The notes under the pieces are model-generated. The model saw only the letters and a program-made list of their open reading frames with translations. It had not been told where the DNA came from and searched no databases. From the NCBI RefSeq assembly GCF_051401765.1, contig NW_027480440.1, positions 1,860,001 to 1,924,000 of the forward strand: 64,000 bases of DNA, read 5' to 3'. Below, piece after piece: positions 61,001 through 64,000 of the stretch. Each line of letters starts with the position of its first letter. Within the stretch, counting starts at the first letter, position 1. Both the position numbers and the translations under genes were made by a program. Origin of the DNA: Calliopsis andreniformis. Lineage: Eukaryota > Arthropoda > Insecta > Hymenoptera > Andrenidae.

Positions 61001-64000
61001 GGATTGTGGATTGAGGATCGAGGATTGAGGCTTGAATATTGAGGATTGGGGACTGAGTGTTGAGGGTTGAGTGATGAGAATTGATGTTTGTGGATAGAGA
61101 TCTGAAGATTGCAGGTTGAGTATTGAGTATTGAAATCTGTGAAATCATGATATTCTATTGAGGATTGAGGATGGACCACTGATTGTTGAGGACTGAGGGC
61201 TGAAGATTGAGGATTCAGGATTGAGGATTCAGGATTGAGGTTTGAGGACTGAGGATTGAGGATTGAGGATTGAGGATTGAGGATTGAGGATTGAGAATTG
61301 AGGATTGAGGATTGAGGATTGAAGATTGAGGATTGGCTGTTGAGGATTGGCTGTTGAGGATTGGACATTGAGGATTGAGGATTGAGGATTGAGGATTGAG
61401 GATTGAGGATTGAGGATTGAAGATTGAGCATTGAGGATTGAGTATTGAGGATTCAGGATTGAAGATTGAGTATTGAGGATTGAAGGTTGAGGATTGTGGA
61501 TTGAGGATTGAGGATTGAGGATTGAATATTGAGGATTGGGGATTGAGTGTTGAGGGTTGAGTGATGAGAATTGATGTTTGTGGATAGAGATTTGAAGATT
61601 GCAGATTGAGTATTGAGTATTGAAAACCAGTGAATTGATGATATTCTATTGAGGATTGAGGATTGACAACTGATTGTTGAGGACTGAGGGCTGAAGGTTG
61701 AGGATTCAGGATTGAGGATTCAGGATTGAGGTTTGAGGACTGAGGATTGAGGATTGAGGATTGAGGATTGAGGATTGAGGATTGAGAATTGAGAATTGAG
61801 TATTGAGGATTGAAGATTGAGGATTGGCTGTTGAGGATTGAACATTGAGGATTGAGGATTGAGGATTGAGGATTGAATATTGATGAATGAAGATTGAGGA
61901 TTGAGGATTGAATGTCGTGGATTGAGGACGAGGACTGAGGGTTGATTATTGATACTTGATGCCAGAGCATTGAGGATTGAGGGTTGCGAACTGACGATTG
62001 AGGATTTAAGATTGAGGATTGGGTATTGAGGATTGAAGAATGAGGATTGAGGATTGAGGATTGAGGATTGAGGATTGAGGATTGAAGATTGAGTATTGAG
62101 GATTGAGGATTGAAGATTGAGTATTGAGGATTGAAGATTGAGGATTGAGGATTGAGGATTGAGGATTGAAGATTAAGATTGAGGATTGAGGATTGAGGAT
62201 TGAGGATTGAGGATTGAGGATTGAGGATTGAGGATTGAAGATTGAGTATTGAGGGTTGAAGATTGAGGATTGAGGATTGAGGATTGAGGATTGAGGATTG
62301 AAGATTGAGTACTGAGGATTGAAGATTAAGATTGAGGATTGAGGATTGAGGACTGAGGATGGAGGATTGAGGATTGAAGGTTCAGTATTGAGGATTGAAG
62401 ATTGAGTGTTGAGGATTGAGGATTGAACATTGAGGACTGAGTGTTGAGGGTTGAGTGATGAGAATTGATGTTTGTGGATAGAGATTTGAAGATTGCAGAT
62501 TGAGTATTGAGTTTTGAAAACTGTGAATTGAGTATATTCTATTGAGGATTGAGGATTGACAACTGATTGTTGAGGACTGAGGGCTGAAGATTGAGGGTTC
62601 CGGATTGAGGATTCAGAATTGAAATTTGAGGACTGAGCATTGAGGATTGAAGATTGAGTATTGAAGATTGAAGATTGAGAATTGAGGATTGAGGATTGAG
62701 GATTGAGGATGAGGGCTGAGGGTTGAGGTCTGAGGATTGAGGATTGAGGATTGAGAATTGAGGATTGAGGATTGAGGATTGAAGATTGAGGATTGGGTAT
62801 TGAGGATTGAGGATTGAGGATTGAAGATTGAGGATAGGGTATTGAGGATTGAAGAATCAAGATTGAGGATTGAGGATTGAGGATTGAGGATTCAATATTG
62901 AGTATTGAGGATTGAAGATCGACTATTGAGGATTGACGATTGAGGATTGAGGATTGAGGATTGAGGATTGAAGATTGAGTATTGAGGATTGAAGATTGAG
63001 GATTGAGGATTGAAGGTTGAGGATTGTTGATTGAGGATTGAGGATTGAGGATTGAATATTGAGGATTGGGGACTGAGTGTAGAGGGTTGAGTGATGAGAA
63101 TTGATGTTTGTGGATAGAGATTTGAAGATTACAGATTGAGTATTGAGTATTGAAAACTGTGAATTGATGATATTCTATTGATGATTGAGGATTGACAACT
63201 GATTGTTGAGGACTGAGGGCTGAAGGTTGAGGATTCAGTATTGAGGATTCAGGATTGAGGTTTGTGGAGAGAGGACTGAGGGTTGAGGATTGAGGATTGA
63301 GAATTGAGGATTGAGGATTGAGGATTGAAGATTGAGGATTGGCTGTTGAGGATGGAACATTGAGGATTGAGGATTGAGGATTGAGGATTGAGGATTGAAA
63401 GTTGAATATTGATGATTGAAGATTGAGGATTGAGGATTGAGGGTTGTGGATTGAGAACGAGGACTGGGGGTTGAGTGTTGATGCCTGAGGTCTGAGAAAT
63501 TGAGAATTGAGGATTGCGAACTGAGGATTGAGGATTGAGGATTGAAGATTGAGGATTGGGTATTGAGGATTGAAGAATGAGGATTGAAGAATGAGGATTG
63601 GGGATTGAGTATTGAGGATTGAGGATTGAATATTGAGTATTGAGGATTGAATATTGAGGATTGAGGATTGAGGATTGAGGATTGAGGATTGAGGATTGAG
63701 GATTGAGGATTGAGGATTGAAGATTGAGTACTGAGGATTGAGGATTGAGGATTGAGGAATGAGGATTGAGGATTGAGGATTGAGGATTGAGGATTGAGGA
63801 TTGAAGATTGAGTATTGAGGATTGAAGATTGAGGATTGAGGATTGAGGATTGAGTATTGAGGATTGAGGATTGAAGATTGAGTACTGAGGATTGAAGATT
63901 AAGATTGAGGATTGAGGATTGAGCACTGAGGATGGAGGATTGAGGATTGAAGATTGAAGATTGAGTATTGAGGATTGAAGATTGAGGATTGAGGATTGAG
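58096..64000 (+). repeat. Right segment, copy of about 39.4-44.3 kb
   Basis: Marker order is L4V (~58205), L1, B4, B4, L4V (~60808), L3 (~61150), L1 (~61641), B3 (~61913), L2V (~62534), L1 (~63175), B4 (~63450). The offset to the earlier copy is 18717, then 18780 after a 63-base difference, then 19688 after an 893-base stretch (between the L blocks at 61641 and 62534) and two small differences (14 bases and 1 base). The match still holds at the window edge, so the duplication continues to the right. Confidence 0.83.

Larger units (their letters stand above)
1..64000 (+). repeat. Heptamer (GATTGAG)n satellite array spanning the whole window
   Basis: Every line of the window can be parsed into 7-base monomers close to GATTGAG, all in one orientation, with no inverted stretch and no unique DNA. 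Pure runs reach about 10 monomers and are then broken by recurrent variants such as GATTGAA, TATTGAG, AATTGAG, TATTGGG, GACTGAG and GGTTGAG. A minority of monomers have 6 bases: GATTAA, GACGAG, AACGAG and GATGAG. A few have 8, for example near 19768, 43808, 61627 and 63496. The + strand has almost no C, since the consensus has none. No promoter, RNA gene, mobile element or protein family is recognisable. Both window edges lie inside the array, so its true length is unknown. What locus or organism this is cannot be decided from the sequence; eukaryotic heterochromatin is the favoured inference. Confidence 0.98.

Noticed and set aside
31253..63000. Two separate 908-base offset changes (unit 8, and the 61-63 kb copy) as the same event
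   Set aside because: The second one breaks down into 893 + 14 + 1 bases at three different places, while the first is a single 908-base deletion. The equal totals are a coincidence.
1..64000. Plus-strand genes
   Set aside because: The consensus contains TGA in every plus frame once per 21 bases, so no long plus-strand frame can exist.
1..64000. Telomeric repeat tract
   Set aside because: The 7-base period and G-rich strand recall the plant-type TTTAGGG repeat, but the monomer is GATTGAG, variants are extensive, and kilobase higher-order units are present. A telomerase-made tract would be much more uniform. A subtelomeric location remains possible.
1..64000. CRISPR array
   Set aside because: Although L and B markers recur, spacings are irregular (hundreds of bases to about 1 kb) and the sequences between them are the same heptamer, not unique spacers.

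Overview
The whole 64 kb window is one satellite array. Its building block is the heptamer GATTGAG (equivalently GAGGATT or TTGAGGA), head-to-tail and in the same orientation from the first base to the last. I see no gene, RNA gene, transposon, CRISPR array or non-repetitive island. The + strand is rich in G and A and has very little C. The organism cannot be named from this sequence. An uninterrupted, multi-level satellite of this size is most typical of eukaryotic heterochromatin (centromeric, pericentromeric, subtelomeric or sex-linked). That is an inference: short heptanucleotide tandem repeats also exist in bacteria such as cyanobacteria, but there they are normally tens to hundreds of bases long.

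The array is organised on several levels. Level 1 is the heptamer, in pure runs of up to about 10 units broken by variant monomers (GATTGAA, TATTGAG, TATTGGG, AATTGAG and others). Level 2 is a set of strongly diverged but well conserved markers. The L marker is 154 bp, exactly 22 monomers, with about 70 copies in four subfamilies (L1-L4). The B marker is 55 bp with a 6-base monomer inside, in four subfamilies (B1-B4). The V segment is 42 bp and follows many L copies. Level 3 is a 3.1-3.7 kb higher-order unit, here called alpha, with marker order L2-B2-L1-B4-B4-L2V(-L3)(-B3). About twelve full or truncated copies are present. A second set of shorter modules, here called beta, has the order L2V-L1-B4(-B1). 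Level 4 is large, nearly identical segmental duplications of these units.

Layout: 1-4158 beta-like; 4159-16830 four consecutive alpha units; 16831-20778 mixed and beta; 20779-29085 alpha; 29086-31252 beta (copy of about 19.0-20.8 kb); 31253-39378 alpha (mostly a copy of about 22.5-29.1 kb); 39379-42710 mixed; 42711-48700 beta; 48701-53060 L3/B3 modules plus a truncated alpha unit; 53061-55741 beta; 55742-64000 a copy of about 37.0-44.3 kb.

The long open frames on the minus strand come from the repeat itself. Because 7 is not a multiple of 3, the heptamer reads as the same peptide (NPQSSIL)n in all three minus frames, and it has a stop every 21 bases in all three plus frames. I therefore call no CDS. 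The best leads are the conserved 154-bp L marker and its use as a crossover site, the exact 7n-minus-hexamer arithmetic of the higher-order units, and the layered duplications whose order can be read from shared diagnostic bases.
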